Below, one piece after another: positions 1-8,712 of a DNA stretch of 64,000 nt (its first letter is position 1; each line of letters begins with the position of its first letter). Both the position numbers and the translations under genes were made by a program. The notes under the pieces are model-generated. The model did not search any database. It was not told where the DNA came from and saw only the letters and a list, made by a program, of their open reading frames with translations. The stretch lies in assembly GCF_016508585.1 (NCBI RefSeq), contig NZ_JADVOP010000001.1, positions 62,001 to 126,000 of the forward strand. Reading direction: 5' to 3'. Origin of the DNA: Acinetobacter baumannii (lineage in GTDB: Bacteria; Pseudomonadota; Gammaproteobacteria; Pseudomonadales; Moraxellaceae).

Positions 1-15
1 TGGATTCAACACCAC

Positions 16-426
16 CTAAACTCCTGCAATTTTACGGTGAATAAGCACACCAACCAACATGGCGACAATAAAGTACATAGCCGAATAAACGCCTGCGCCA
101 ATCAAAGTAAATGCGGGGGCTGGACATATGCCTGCAATTCCCCATCCTATTCCAAAAAGCACAGCGCCAAGGATTAACTTTGTATCAATTTTCGTATTGG
201 TCGGTAAGTCGATTTTTTCATTAAATAGTGTGACTGGCTGACGTTTTACTTTCTGAAATGGTAAAAATGCGACCATGATCGCTCCGATCATGACAAAAGC
301 CAAACTAGGGTCCCAATGACCAGATATGTCTAAAAAACCAATAACTTTTGCAGGATTCGACATCCCAGAAAGCATCAGACCAATTGCAAATAAACCACCA
401 AAAACAAAGGCAAATAAATTTTTCAT
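16..426 (-). CDS. YeeE/YedE-family sulfur transporter subunit, small partner (PmpB-like)
   Basis: Inner-membrane protein of about 136 residues with roughly four hydrophobic segments. The segment GIGWGIAGICPAPAF near residue 95 is the glycine/cysteine signature of the YeeE/YedE (DUF6691) half-transporters. In this family a pair of short proteins replaces the longer E. coli YeeE, which takes up thiosulfate; the substrate here is inferred to be a reduced-sulfur anion. The start at 426 is preferred because GGGAG lies seven bases upstream; the alternative ATG at 432 overlaps the stop of the preceding gene as ATGA and has its Shine-Dalgarno too close. Translation is likely coupled to the upstream partner. 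Confidence 0.82.
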   Translation of the reverse strand: MKNLFAFVFGGLFAIGLMLSGMSNPAKVIGFLDISGHWDPSLAFVMIGAIMVAFLPFQKVKRQPVTLFNEKIDLPTNTKIDTKLILGAVLFGIGWGIAGICPAPAFTLIGAGVYSAMYFIVAMLVGVLIHRKIAGV

Positions 427-428
427 GT

Positions 429-845
429 TCATGCTCCCAATAGATGACGCATCACATAAACAGTGATGAATCCTGCCAGCATAAAAGTACAGGTTGCAAT
501 AATTGAACGCTTGGATAAACGGCTAATCCCACAAATACCATGTCCACTGGTACAGCCTGAACCCAGTCGCGTACCAAATCCAACCAAAAGACCTGCAATG
601 ATCAATAAAATTGGATCTGTCGTCATCATTTCAATTTGTGGATGAACAATGGAAGTATAGATAAATGGTGTGATCAACAAACCTAATAAAAACCATAAGG
701 CTGGCGTCTTCAACAGCATTTTAGGATTTAATACCTGGGCAACCAAGCCACTAATACCAGCAATACGTCCATTTACCAGTAGATAGCCGACAACAGCCAG
801 TCCAAGTAAAGCGCCGCCAATGAAAGCAAGGATAAAATCATGCAT
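429..845 (-). CDS. YeeE/YedE-family sulfur transporter subunit, large partner (PmpA-like)
   Basis: Membrane protein of about 138 residues containing GSGCTSGHGICGISR near residue 100, the cysteine-bearing signature of YeeE/YedE transporters. It is first in a two-gene operon with the gene ending at 16. In other proteobacteria such pairs (PmpAB) sit beside BigR/PigS-type ArsR repressors and a persulfide dioxygenase; here the regulator is 1.4 kb away at 2258 and no dioxygenase is visible. The start at 845 follows GGG by eight bases; the longer form would need a TTG at 863 with no ribosome site. Confidence 0.82.
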   Translation of the reverse strand: MHDFILAFIGGALLGLAVVGYLLVNGRIAGISGLVAQVLNPKMLLKTPALWFLLGLLITPFIYTSIVHPQIEMMTTDPILLIIAGLLVGFGTRLGSGCTSGHGICGISRLSKRSIIATCTFMLAGFITVYVMRHLLGA

Positions 846-863
846 CGTTTTAAACCCAAACAA

Positions 864-1015
864 TATATGTTTTTATAATATATATTTTTATACTTTATAC
901 AAGATCATTTTTGTATAAGGACATAAACTCCTAATCGATAGGAGCTAAAACAAAGTACAACCACATTTGCAATGGGAGTTTTTAGCTTGACTGAAAAAAG
1001 ATCCTCTCTTGAACG
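864..1015 (-). promoter_or_regulatory. Promoter region of the YeeE/YedE pair, AT-rich operator candidate
   Basis: The spacer upstream of the transporter pair is almost pure A/T at 862-900. It contains ATAATATATAT at 875-885. The same 11-mer occurs at 2660-2670, just upstream of the SulP gene and downstream of the ArsR regulator. BigR-type repressors bind AT-rich elements with ATA repeats, so a shared operator is possible. Such a motif can also arise by chance in AT-rich DNA. Confidence 0.3.
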
Positions 1016-1762
1016 TCAAGTGAATTCATTCAAAACTTTGTCAACAAACCATTTAGGAAAGTAATGGACAGCTGGGTTTAATTTTAATACTTCAGCATTC
1101 TCGATTTCAGCAATGAAAGATGCCCTTTCCCCTTCGCTTGAATTATCAAAAATATATGCGCGATCAGAAACTTCAATCGCTGACATCAATAAATCCAAAC
1201 TCCGATGATAACGTTCATAGACCTTTTTTTCCGGAACATCATGCCCACCTGTATATACACGATACTTAACACGTGCAATATTTATTTTAGGATCTACAGT
1301 CGCAACATAGTATAAATATGTCTTGAACCCTTGACGCTTCGCTTCACGTAAAAAATCGACTTTACTGACATGCGACATTACAGTTTCAAAGGTAAAACTT
1401 ATTTTGAGCTTTAAAAATTCCATCCGAATAAAATCAATGATGCGCGCACAAAGATAAGAATCTATTTCTGCTAATTCAAAAACGATCACTTGATCATTCA
1501 TGATTTTGGGTTGAGAGGATAATAGTGGTACTAATTTTTCATTTCTTTTACGCTTATTTTGGTTTAGAAACCTTAATAAAGCAGAAGCTGATAAATCTGT
1601 GTGATAATCGCTTAAACGAAGTTGCTGAGTCGCATACAACTGCTTTTCCAGTTCATCAGCATTTAAATACGCTCCAATTTGATTCGGCGCTAAATAGTCT
1701 TTGATGGTGCTTTTACCTGATCCATTCGGACCAGCAAACATTCTTATTCTTGGTGGTCGCAT
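1016..1762 (-). CDS. Zeta-toxin-like P-loop kinase
   Basis: 248 residues. It starts with a Walker A motif, GPNGSGKST (residues 11-19), followed by a LNADE segment and the block FTFETVMS near residue 120. The second half has GGHDVPEKKVYERYHRSL and AYIFDNSSEG, which are the hallmark blocks of the broad zeta-toxin/AAA family protein group that phosphorylates small molecules or substrates still unknown. True zeta toxins phosphorylate UDP-N-acetylglucosamine and pair with epsilon antitoxins; the neighbour upstream does not resemble epsilon. It is six bases downstream of the 85-residue gene, so the two form one transcription unit. Whether it is a toxin or a housekeeping kinase cannot be told from sequence. 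Confidence 0.75.
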   Translation of the reverse strand: MRPPRIRMFAGPNGSGKSTIKDYLAPNQIGAYLNADELEKQLYATQQLRLSDYHTDLSASALLRFLNQNKRKRNEKLVPLLSSQPKIMNDQVIVFELAEIDSYLCARIIDFIRMEFLKLKISFTFETVMSHVSKVDFLREAKRQGFKTYLYYVATVDPKINIARVKYRVYTGGHDVPEKKVYERYHRSLDLLMSAIEVSDRAYIFDNSSEGERASFIAEIENAEVLKLNPAVHYFPKWFVDKVLNEFT

Positions 1763-1768
1763 GTAAAA

Positions 1769-2026
1769 TTATGCCAAGACCTCTTGTTTCTTTTTACGCT
1801 TTAAAACACTACGTTTGAGTTTAGGCAATGTATATGCTGCCGATAAGTCTTGAATAACGGTTATTTCACCATGTAATTGTTGCACAAGCTGACCGTCTTT
1901 CACATAAGTGACCCCCATATCAGACAAACTCGCCTGTTTAAATGCATGATGAAATGCATCAATAGCAAGCACTGGAATCGTTGCTTCTTCACGCAATGTC
2001 GTTTTCATAACTGTAAATTGGCGCAT
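1769..2026 (-). CDS. Small protein of unknown function, partner of the zeta-like kinase
   Basis: 85 residues, start supported by GGGA about ten bases upstream of the ATG at 2026. There is no signal peptide or membrane segment. The N-terminal half is mixed and the C-terminus is strongly basic (KLKRSVLKRKKKQEVLA). It precedes the kinase gene with a six-base gap, the usual antitoxin-first order. An antitoxin-like role is only inferred from position; I do not recognise the family. Confidence 0.6.
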   Translation of the reverse strand: MRQFTVMKTTLREEATIPVLAIDAFHHAFKQASLSDMGVTYVKDGQLVQQLHGEITVIQDLSAAYTLPKLKRSVLKRKKKQEVLA

Positions 2027-2257
2027 GGAAAAATTCCCAGCCTATGTGTGCTGTTTGAGTTATCATAACATAAGCGGTATTTTTGTCTATTTATTCAACA
2101 TCTTTCATACATGTCAATATACCGTTAATATTGTATCGACATCAACGCGTATATATTTATAAAATTGATTTAGAAATTCACGAAAAAACATATGTTCTAA
2201 CCCATGCGACATGCTTGGACACAGTTATACTAAGCCAAACCATGATGGAACCGTTTT

Positions 2258-2569
2258 ATGCCCAACGATCTTAAAATTGATGTCATGCGTGACTCAGCCT
2301 CATCAGTCGTTACGATCCTAAAATCTTTAGCCAATACTGATCGTTTGCTCATTTTGTGTCATTTGGCTCAACAAGAGTTGAATGTTTCGCAAATAGAAGA
2401 ACATACTCAAATTAATCAACCTACACTCTCACAGCAATTAATGATGTTGCGCAAAAGTGATGTCGTTGCGACGCGCAGAGATGGAAAACAAATTTTTTAT
2501 TCAATTAAAGACGACAAACTCACGACTGTCTTAAAAATGCTCTACGATCTTTACTGTCCTAAAATTTAA
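2258..2569 (+). CDS. ArsR-family regulator, BigR/SqrR-type persulfide sensor candidate
   Basis: 103-residue winged-helix repressor; the recognition helix lies around residues 53-66 (NQPTLSQQLMMLRK) and the wing at RRDGKQIFYS. It has only two cysteines, C34 in LILCHL and C100 in DLYCPKI. Their 66-residue separation is the same as that of C41/C107 in SqrR and C42/C108 in BigR, which form a polysulfide bridge. The metal-binding motif of ArsR/SmtB (ELCVCD) is absent. GGAA lies about seven bases before the start. Nearby YeeE/YedE and SulP genes fit sulfide or persulfide-responsive control. The function is inferred from family and cysteine spacing. Confidence 0.85.
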   Translation: MPNDLKIDVMRDSASSVVTILKSLANTDRLLILCHLAQQELNVSQIEEHTQINQPTLSQQLMMLRKSDVVATRRDGKQIFYSIKDDKLTTVLKMLYDLYCPKI

Positions 2570-2659
2570 ACATTGCAATAATTTAAAAAATTAAAAATAA
2601 AAACAGAGACTTATTGTTCAGGCACTTATTGTCGCTATTTTTCTTAGCATTTTTTCTGC

Positions 2660-2670
2660 ATAATATATAT
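2660..2670. promoter_or_regulatory. ATAATATATAT motif shared with the YeeE/YedE promoter
   Basis: This 11-mer lies 24 bases upstream of the SulP start and is identical to the one at 875-885. It is a possible binding site for the regulator encoded at 2258. Support is weak because the motif contains only A and T. Confidence 0.25.
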
Positions 2671-2693
2671 GAAAATGTGATAATGACGATTCA

Positions 2694-4421
2694 ATGGCTA
2701 TTCCTAGATTGCAATTCAATAAAGTTCTCCCTGCTTGGCAATGGTTACAAGACTATACTGTTCCTAAATTTCGAGCGGACTTACTCGCCGCTTTGATCGT
2801 TATTGCCATGCTTGTTCCACAAGGAATGGCATATGCAATGGTTGCAGGCTTACCGCCAGTCACAGGGTTATATGCCAGTATTCTACCCATGATTATCTAT
2901 GCCATTGTTGGCGGAAGTGCAACTTTATCCATTGGTCCTGTTGCACTGATTTCCATGATGACCTTTGCAACGCTTGAGCCTCTTTATGAAGTTGGCTCTC
3001 CTGTTTATATTCAAGCTGCATGTTTATTGGCAATTTTAGTCGGCATACTTTCGACCCTACTTGGCATTTTTAGGTTTGGTTTTTTAATTCGTTTAATCAG
3101 TCATCCTGTAATTAAAAGTTTTATTATCGCTTCTGCTGTGCTGATTGCCCTTAGCCAAGTCAAGTTTATGTTGGATATTCCCTTAAAATCAGGAAATATC
3201 ATTGAGTTTATTCAAAGTGCCTGGCAATATCTTCGATTTACCAGTATTGAAACGCTGGTTTTTGGTATTACTGCAATACTGTTTTTGATTTATATGCCAA
3301 ATGTCTTGAAGTCAAAAATATGTCACGCATTTTCAAATTCTGTGCAATTTTGGATCAAGGCACTCCCCCTTCTCTTGGTGTTTATTTCAATTGCACTGAT
3401 TCATTTTTTTCATATGGATCAATATGGAATTAAAACCGTAGGTGAAATTCCTTCAGGATTTCCACCGATTGCCATACCCTACTGGAACTGGGATTTGGTG
3501 GTTCAGCTTCTCCCCGGTGCAGCCATGATTACAATGGTCAGTTTTGTTGAGTCTATCTCTATAGCTCAGACCACTGCCTTTCAACAGCGCAGTGAATTAA
3601 ACAGCAATCAAGAGCTTATTGCCTTAGGTCTCGCCAATTTTAGCGCAGGTGTTACTTCGGCATTTCCTGTGACGGGTAGCCTTTCCCGGACTGTAGTCAA
3701 TGCCGATGCTGGTGCAAAAACGCCAATGGCCGGAGTTTTATCGTCTATTTTTATTGTCATTGTCAGCTTATATTTTACAGGTCTATTTAAAGCCTTACCT
3801 TTGGCAATACTTGCAGCAACCATTATGGTATCGATTTGGAAATTAGTCGATTTTAAGCCTTTTATCGAAACTTGGCGTTATTCCAAAGCAGATGGAATTG
3901 CAATGTGGGTGACCTTTTGGGGAGTGTTGTGTATCGATATTTCTACAGGCTTAATCATCGGCATTATTTCGACATTTATTTTGTTATTGTGGCGGATTAG
4001 TCGCCCCCATATTGCTGTAATCGGGCTAGTTGAAGGTACACAGCACTTTCGCAACATTTCACGGCATGACGTGTTGACCAGCACCAATATTGTCTCAATT
4101 CGTATCGATGAAAATTTAACTTTTTTAAATGCCAATACACTAAAAGAATTTGTGATTTTTGAAGTCAGTCAACATCCTGAACTGCATCATGTTGTGATCA
4201 ATTGTTCAAGTATCAGCAATATTGATGCAAGTGCGCTCGAAACTTTAGAAGAAATTAATAGTGAATTGAGCAAGTTAAACATTCAAATGCATCTTACCGA
4301 GATTAAAGGACCTGTCATGGATCGTTTAAGACAGTCGAATTTAATCAATGAACTGAGTGGGACAGTTTATTTAACCCATTATCAGGCGATGCATGCCTTA
4401 GATGCTAAAACTTTCAGATAA
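2694..4421 (+). CDS. SulP-family anion permease with C-terminal STAS domain
   Basis: 575 residues. The N-terminal two thirds hold about ten to twelve membrane segments with the SulP signature around VPQGMAYAMVAGLPPVTGLY (residues 42-61). The cytoplasmic STAS domain occupies about residues 445-560, with the NIDASALETL segment of antisigma-like STAS folds. SulP members carry sulfate, bicarbonate or dicarboxylates. Sulfate is suggested here by the sulfur-related genes upstream, but bicarbonate cannot be excluded. It lies 124 bases after the ArsR regulator. No strong Shine-Dalgarno is seen at this start. Confidence 0.88.
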   Translation: MAIPRLQFNKVLPAWQWLQDYTVPKFRADLLAALIVIAMLVPQGMAYAMVAGLPPVTGLYASILPMIIYAIVGGSATLSIGPVALISMMTFATLEPLYEVGSPVYIQAACLLAILVGILSTLLGIFRFGFLIRLISHPVIKSFIIASAVLIALSQVKFMLDIPLKSGNIIEFIQSAWQYLRFTSIETLVFGITAILFLIYMPNVLKSKICHAFSNSVQFWIKALPLLLVFISIALIHFFHMDQYGIKTVGEIPSGFPPIAIPYWNWDLVVQLLPGAAMITMVSFVESISIAQTTAFQQRSELNSNQELIALGLANFSAGVTSAFPVTGSLSRTVVNADAGAKTPMAGVLSSIFIVIVSLYFTGLFKALPLAILAATIMVSIWKLVDFKPFIETWRYSKADGIAMWVTFWGVLCIDISTGLIIGIISTFILLLWRISRPHIAVIGLVEGTQHFRNISRHDVLTSTNIVSIRIDENLTFLNANTLKEFVIFEVSQHPELHHVVINCSSISNIDASALETLEEINSELSKLNIQMHLTEIKGPVMDRLRQSNLINELSGTVYLTHYQAMHALDAKTFR

Positions 4422-4498
4422 AAAATCATTTAATTTATCAACAAATTTTAATATGATTGCTGAAAAAGCTATATATTTTTTAATATCTTAATTTTTAT

Positions 4499-4529
4499 GG
4501 CGAAAATGTGGTATTTAAGTTTTCGCTTT
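4499..4529 (+). terminator. Hairpin after the SulP gene
   Basis: GCGAAAA and TTTTCGC form a seven-base stem around a loop of about 13 bases, followed by TTTT. It is a modest intrinsic terminator candidate 80 bases after the SulP stop and 60 bases before sstT. Confidence 0.35.
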
Positions 4530-4590
4530 TAGGTATAGAATAGCCGGCTTGTTCATTGATTTTAGACCAGTTTAGGCAAAAAGGTTCAAT

Positions 4591-5787
4591 ATGTTTGCTG
4601 CCCTAGCACGTTTAAGTTTAGTTACACGTATTCTTGTTGCCATCATTCTTGGTTTTTTAGTTGCGTATTTATTCCCAAATTCAGCCCAATATTTCAATAT
4701 TTTAGGCGAGCTTTTTATTAAAGCATTAAAATCTATTGCACCCATTCTGGTATTTGTATTGGTTCTCGCTTCGATCGCTAATTTTAAAGTCGGTGGCGGA
4801 GCAAGTAATTTAAGACCCATTCTTATTTTATATGCAATCGGAATGTTATTGGCTGCGATTAGCGCAATAATTATTAGTACCCTATTTCCAAGTACACTTA
4901 TTTTCACTCATGCCAGTGAAGCTGCTTTGCAACCCCCTGGAAGTGTTGCGGAAGTATTAAAAAATTTACTGCTGAGTTTTATTACCAATCCCATTACAGC
5001 ATTACATGAAGCCAATTTTATTGGTATTTTGGCTTGGGCTGTTGGTCTAGGCGCTGCGCTTCGTCACGGATCAGAAACGACTAAGCAAATGATTACAGAT
5101 GTAGCAGATGCAGTTAACAGTATTATTCGTATTGTGATTTCATTTGCGCCAGTAGGTATTTTTGGTTTAGTGGTTGCTACTTTCGCACAAGCCGGTTTAG
5201 AAACCTTAAAAAATTATGCACATTTGATTGCAGTCCTTGTGGGAACCATGTTGTTTGTCGCATTGGTCATCAATCCACTGATTGTGGGTATTGTGATGCG
5301 TAAAAATCCATATCCTTTGGTACTCAAGTGCTTAAGAGAAAGTGGAATTACTGCCTTCTTTACCCGTAGTTCTGCAGCAAATATTCCTGTCAATCTTGAT
5401 CTCGCAAAACGATTGGGTGTAAATGATACCACTGCGAATGTTGCCATTCCGTTAGGTGCCACAATCAACATGGCTGGTGCTGCAGTCACTATTACGGTAC
5501 TCTCTCTTGCAGCAGTACATACCCTCAATATTCATGTTGATATTGTCACCATGGTTATCTTATGTATTGTATCTGTTTTATCTGCATGTGGGGCTTCAGG
5601 TGTTGCCAGTGGTTCTTTATTACTGATTCCAATTGCATGTGGTTTGTTTGGGATTCCTTCAGAAATCGCGATGCAAGTAGTGGCTATTGGAATGGTCATC
5701 AGTGTATTGCAAGATTCTACAGAAACTGCATTAAATTCATCTACTGATGTTATATTTACAGCAGCAATTGACCTGTCAAAAAGGTAA
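4591..5787 (+). CDS. sstT: Sodium:serine/threonine symporter SstT
   Basis: 398-residue dicarboxylate/amino acid:cation symporter of the size of E. coli SstT. The hairpin-loop signature [12 protein letters not shown] (about residue 264) and the [13 protein letters not shown] block (about residue 290) match SstT rather than the GltP/DctA branches. About eight membrane segments plus re-entrant loops. AAGG lies six bases before the ATG. It imports L-serine and L-threonine with sodium. It is followed closely by the DUF1275 gene (31 bases). Confidence 0.93.
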   Translation: MFAALARLSLVTRILVAIILGFLVAYLFPNSAQYFNILGELFIKALKSIAPILVFVLVLASIANFKVGGGASNLRPILILYAIGMLLAAISAIIISTLFPSTLIFTHASEAALQPPGSVAEVLKNLLLSFITNPITALHEANFIGILAWAVGLGAALRHGSETTKQMITDVADAVNSIIRIVISFAPVGIFGLVVATFAQAGLETLKNYAHLIAVLVGTMLFVALVINPLIVGIVMRKNPYPLVLKCLRESGITAFFTRSSAANIPVNLDLAKRLGVNDTTANVAIPLGATINMAGAAVTITVLSLAAVHTLNIHVDIVTMVILCIVSVLSACGASGVASGSLLLIPIACGLFGIPSEIAMQVVAIGMVISVLQDSTETALNSSTDVIFTAAIDLSKR

Positions 5788-5818
5788 TTTGTCGACCATA
5801 TGAAGAAAAGAAGGAATT

Positions 5819-6493
5819 ATGCCTCTTCAATATTTACCAGCCTGGATTCAGCTTGGTGCTTTTATGCTTGCAATCAATGCAGGCATAATTAATGTATTGG
5901 GCTTAATCACGGTTCTACACCAATCCATTTCTCATATGACCGGCAATGCCAGTCTGTTTGCGCAAGCATTGGTACATCAACAGTATAGTCATGTGCTTTA
6001 TCTCTTACTGATTATGATCTGTTATGTACTCGGTTCAAGTTATAGTGGCTACATATTGGGTAATAGTCATTTTCAACTTGGTCGCAGATACGGCATCCCG
6101 CTGAGTCTAGTCAGTATCTTTATCTTTCTATGCTGGATCTTTATTCCCTATCACCCTCAATACGCATTACTTTGGGCAAGTGCCGCCATGGGTATACAAA
6201 ATGCCATGGTGAGCCATTACAAAGGTACAATTATTCGTACCACACACCTTTCAGGTGTATTAACAGATTTAGGTTTGGCATTAGGCTACTTTTTCAGAGG
6301 GCTTGTGGTTGAAAGACGCCGGGTAACTTTGCATTTGCTGATTCTTTTTGGATTTATTCTTGGTGGAATCATTGCCAGTATCATTCATCCTTATTTACAA
6401 TTGAATGCATTCCTTATCCCTGCTGGATTAAGTTTAATATTAAGCTTAGTGTATTGGTTTATTTATTTTCGACATGGCTCGAAACACAGTTAA
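5819..6493 (+). CDS. YoaK/DUF1275-family membrane protein
   Basis: 224 residues with about six membrane segments. The N-terminal pattern NAGIINVLGLITVLHQSISH followed by MTGNAS is diagnostic of the YoaK (DUF1275) family, and the GIQNAMVS segment is also typical. The molecular function of the family is not established; a transport role is often assumed. AAGGA lies six bases before the start. It may be co-transcribed with sstT and with the DUF2058 gene that follows 15 bases later. Confidence 0.85.
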   Translation: MPLQYLPAWIQLGAFMLAINAGIINVLGLITVLHQSISHMTGNASLFAQALVHQQYSHVLYLLLIMICYVLGSSYSGYILGNSHFQLGRRYGIPLSLVSIFIFLCWIFIPYHPQYALLWASAAMGIQNAMVSHYKGTIIRTTHLSGVLTDLGLALGYFFRGLVVERRRVTLHLLILFGFILGGIIASIIHPYLQLNAFLIPAGLSLILSLVYWFIYFRHGSKHS

Positions 6494-6508
6494 TCGTTGG
6501 TTATTATT

Positions 6509-7042
6509 ATGGTTAAAAATGCATTACAAGCGCAGTTACTCAAAGCTGGCTTAGTTGATAATAAAAAAGCAAAGAAACTTTCTAAGCAAGCACAACATGA
6601 ACAGCGTACTGGTCAGAGTAATGAAGCTGAACTGAAAGCAAAAATTGAGCAAGACAAACAGGAAAAAGTATCTAAGGACCAAGCACTCAATCAAGAAAAA
6701 CAAAGAATTTTAGATGAAAAAGCATTAAAAGCATCAATCATCCAGATGATTAATCAACATAAAATCAAAGATACCGATGGCGATGTCACTTACCAGTTTA
6801 TTGATGGTTCAATTAAGAAAATTTACATCAATCAACAGGTTTATAATGCTTTGGTTTCTGGTAGTCTCGTAATTGCGCATGATCACGATGCTTATGCGAT
6901 TTTACCCAAAGCCTTAGCTGACCGTATCAACGAGAAAATGGCTGGCTTTATTATTGTCAATAATTCTGAAAAAAATGAACAGATAACGGATGAAGAAGAT
7001 CCTTATGCCGCTTACATTATTCCAGATGATTTAATGTGGTAA
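6509..7042 (+). CDS. DUF2058-family nucleoprotein/polysialic acid transporter-like protein
   Basis: 177-residue soluble protein beginning MVKNALQAQLLKAGLVD, the standard start of DUF2058 (YaiL-type) proteins. Residues 15-80 are highly charged with heptad-like K/E/Q spacing and are likely helical. A compact C-terminal domain follows (about residues 85-177, with YQFIDGSIKKIYIN). The start at 6509 is preferred over the upstream TTG at 6497 because it matches the family start. Function unknown. Confidence 0.85.
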   Translation: MVKNALQAQLLKAGLVDNKKAKKLSKQAQHEQRTGQSNEAELKAKIEQDKQEKVSKDQALNQEKQRILDEKALKASIIQMINQHKIKDTDGDVTYQFIDGSIKKIYINQQVYNALVSGSLVIAHDHDAYAILPKALADRINEKMAGFIIVNNSEKNEQITDEEDPYAAYIIPDDLMW

Positions 7043-7083
7043 TTTTGGGGCAGCTTAAAACTATCTGTCATTATTTACAACAT

Positions 7084-7119
7084 GGATTGTGCTCTAAGAT
7101 CAATTGATTAGGCACAATC
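7084..7119. other. Inverted repeat in the DUF2058/cobS spacer (7043-7339)
   Basis: GATTGTGC and GCACAATC form an eight-base stem with a 19-base loop in the 297-base spacer between convergent genes. It lacks a clean T-tract. It could stop transcription of the DUF2058 gene. I see nothing else in the spacer. Confidence 0.3.
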
Positions 7120-7339
7120 TTAATTTAAACTTACATAACTGAATATAAATAACATCATTTCAATTTAGCGATATGTTTAACGTATTGAACAATCACCTGC
7201 TCCGAAAAGTTGCAGATGATCTTTTCCGTCATCTCATCATTGCATCGATATAGCTTATCTTTGCTCATAACTTGCTTTTAAAGCTCATTACTCAGATGAT
7301 ATTTTGATCAACAGCCTCATCATGGGGTGCTGAATGCAA

Positions 7340-8080
7340 TCAAAGATAAAAGCCCAAAATCACAAAACTGAGCAAACAAACAGTTTCAGCAATCTCAATA
7401 CTCGCACCAATCGTATCGCCTGTAATACCATCAATACGCTGAATAAACTTATGTCGGAGATAAATCAGAGTCAGAATAAAGAGAATTGCAGTGGCTAAAC
7501 CAACCCAGACAAAATATCCGACTGCCAATAAACTGATACTGAAGATAATGATTGACCATGTTTTTGGGATATATTGCGCAATGGTAGAACCTAAGCCCTT
7601 TTCACGAACATATTCTGTCGTCAGAAATAAAAAAAGTGGCGTTAAACGTCCAAAAACAGGAAATAGCACCAAAGCAGTATAAAGTTGTTTTTCAAGTAAA
7701 ACATACAAGGCAGACCATTTAATTATACAAATGATGATCAGGCTTAATACGCCAATAGGCCCACAGGCAGGGTCTTTCATTATCCTGAGGGTATTTTCTT
7801 TGTCACCGAAGCCACCCACCCAAGCATCAGCAGTATCTGCCAAACCATCCAGATGAAGACCACCCGTTAACCAAATCCAGATTACCAAAATAAAAGTACT
7901 TAATAAAACAATGGGTAAAACATGCAATAGGCTCGCTACAGCATAAAGTACTAAGCCAATTAATAGCCCCACCACGGGATAGAATAATAATGAACAGCCA
8001 TTCTGTTGTGGTGAAGGTAATGTTTTTAAGTGAACAGGAAAAATCGTTAGAAACTGCAGTGCAATAAAAAATGGAGTCAT
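7340..8080 (-). CDS. cobS: Adenosylcobinamide-GDP ribazoletransferase (cobalamin synthase)
   Basis: 246-residue membrane enzyme that joins adenosylcobinamide-GDP and alpha-ribazole (phosphate) to make the cobalamin lower loop. The CobS signature GLHLDGLADTADAWVGG lies near residues 75-92, and a GDTIGA motif lies near the C-terminus. Five to six membrane segments are visible. Its ATG overlaps the stop of cobC as ATGA, so it is translationally coupled. It is last in the salvage operon running leftwards from 11033. Confidence 0.93.
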   Translation of the reverse strand: MTPFFIALQFLTIFPVHLKTLPSPQQNGCSLLFYPVVGLLIGLVLYAVASLLHVLPIVLLSTFILVIWIWLTGGLHLDGLADTADAWVGGFGDKENTLRIMKDPACGPIGVLSLIIICIIKWSALYVLLEKQLYTALVLFPVFGRLTPLFLFLTTEYVREKGLGSTIAQYIPKTWSIIIFSISLLAVGYFVWVGLATAILFILTLIYLRHKFIQRIDGITGDTIGASIEIAETVCLLSFVILGFYL

Positions 8081-8688
8081 TTAACATCCTCCAAAAGTTC
8101 TAGTTGCATGGTTTCACTGTCTAGAATAAAGCGATTTAATTGCCCTAAATCAGCAGTCATTTTTAAAATATCATCTAATGATTGTTGCAGCGCCATGCAC
8201 TTTAATAATTTAATTACACCGCCATGTGTAACCACCAAAGCCGACTGGCTGTTTGAAGCCAACATATGCTGTTGAATCGAATGCAATGCTTGATTGATTC
8301 GAGATTGAAAATCTAAATATTTTTCAGCATTGGGTGGCGTAAAACGAGTAGGATATTGCCAAAAATTTGCCAAAAGCTCAGGGGCGTCTGTATAAATCTG
8401 CTGAACAGAAATACCTTCCCAGTCACCAAAATGTATTTCCTGAAGTCGTTGATCTTGCAGAAGCGGAATGCTGACGTGTTGTGAAAAAGACTGCGCAAAT
8501 TGTGCACAACGCTTTAAAGGTGAACTAAATATATAATCCCACTTTGTATGAACTGAGTTTTGATCTAAGAATATACTCTGGTGCATTTGCTGCCAGCCCA
8601 ATTCTGTCAAATCATCATCAGTCGAACCACGCAAGGTATGACTTAACGTAGTTTCGCCGTGACGTAGTAGATCAACCCTCAGTTTCAT
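8077..8688 (-). CDS. cobC: Alpha-ribazole phosphatase / histidine phosphatase
   Basis: 203 residues of the branch-1 histidine phosphatase family. The phosphohistidine motif LLRHGE is near residue 8, the FSSPLKRC block near residue 55 and VVTHGG near residue 152. In a cobalamin operon such a protein removes the 5'-phosphate from alpha-ribazole phosphate or from adenosylcobalamin phosphate. It lies between cobT and cobS. GAGC precedes the start by about six bases. Confidence 0.88.
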   Translation of the reverse strand: MKLRVDLLRHGETTLSHTLRGSTDDDLTELGWQQMHQSIFLDQNSVHTKWDYIFSSPLKRCAQFAQSFSQHVSIPLLQDQRLQEIHFGDWEGISVQQIYTDAPELLANFWQYPTRFTPPNAEKYLDFQSRINQALHSIQQHMLASNSQSALVVTHGGVIKLLKCMALQQSLDDILKMTADLGQLNRFILDSETMQLELLEDVK

Positions 8689-8712
8689 TTATCTGCTCTT
8701 ATTTTGAATATT

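Noticed and set aside
1877..2274. Two 63-codon plus-strand frames before the ArsR gene
   Set aside because: One is antisense to the kinase partner gene and the other runs into the ArsR start in a different frame without a ribosome site.
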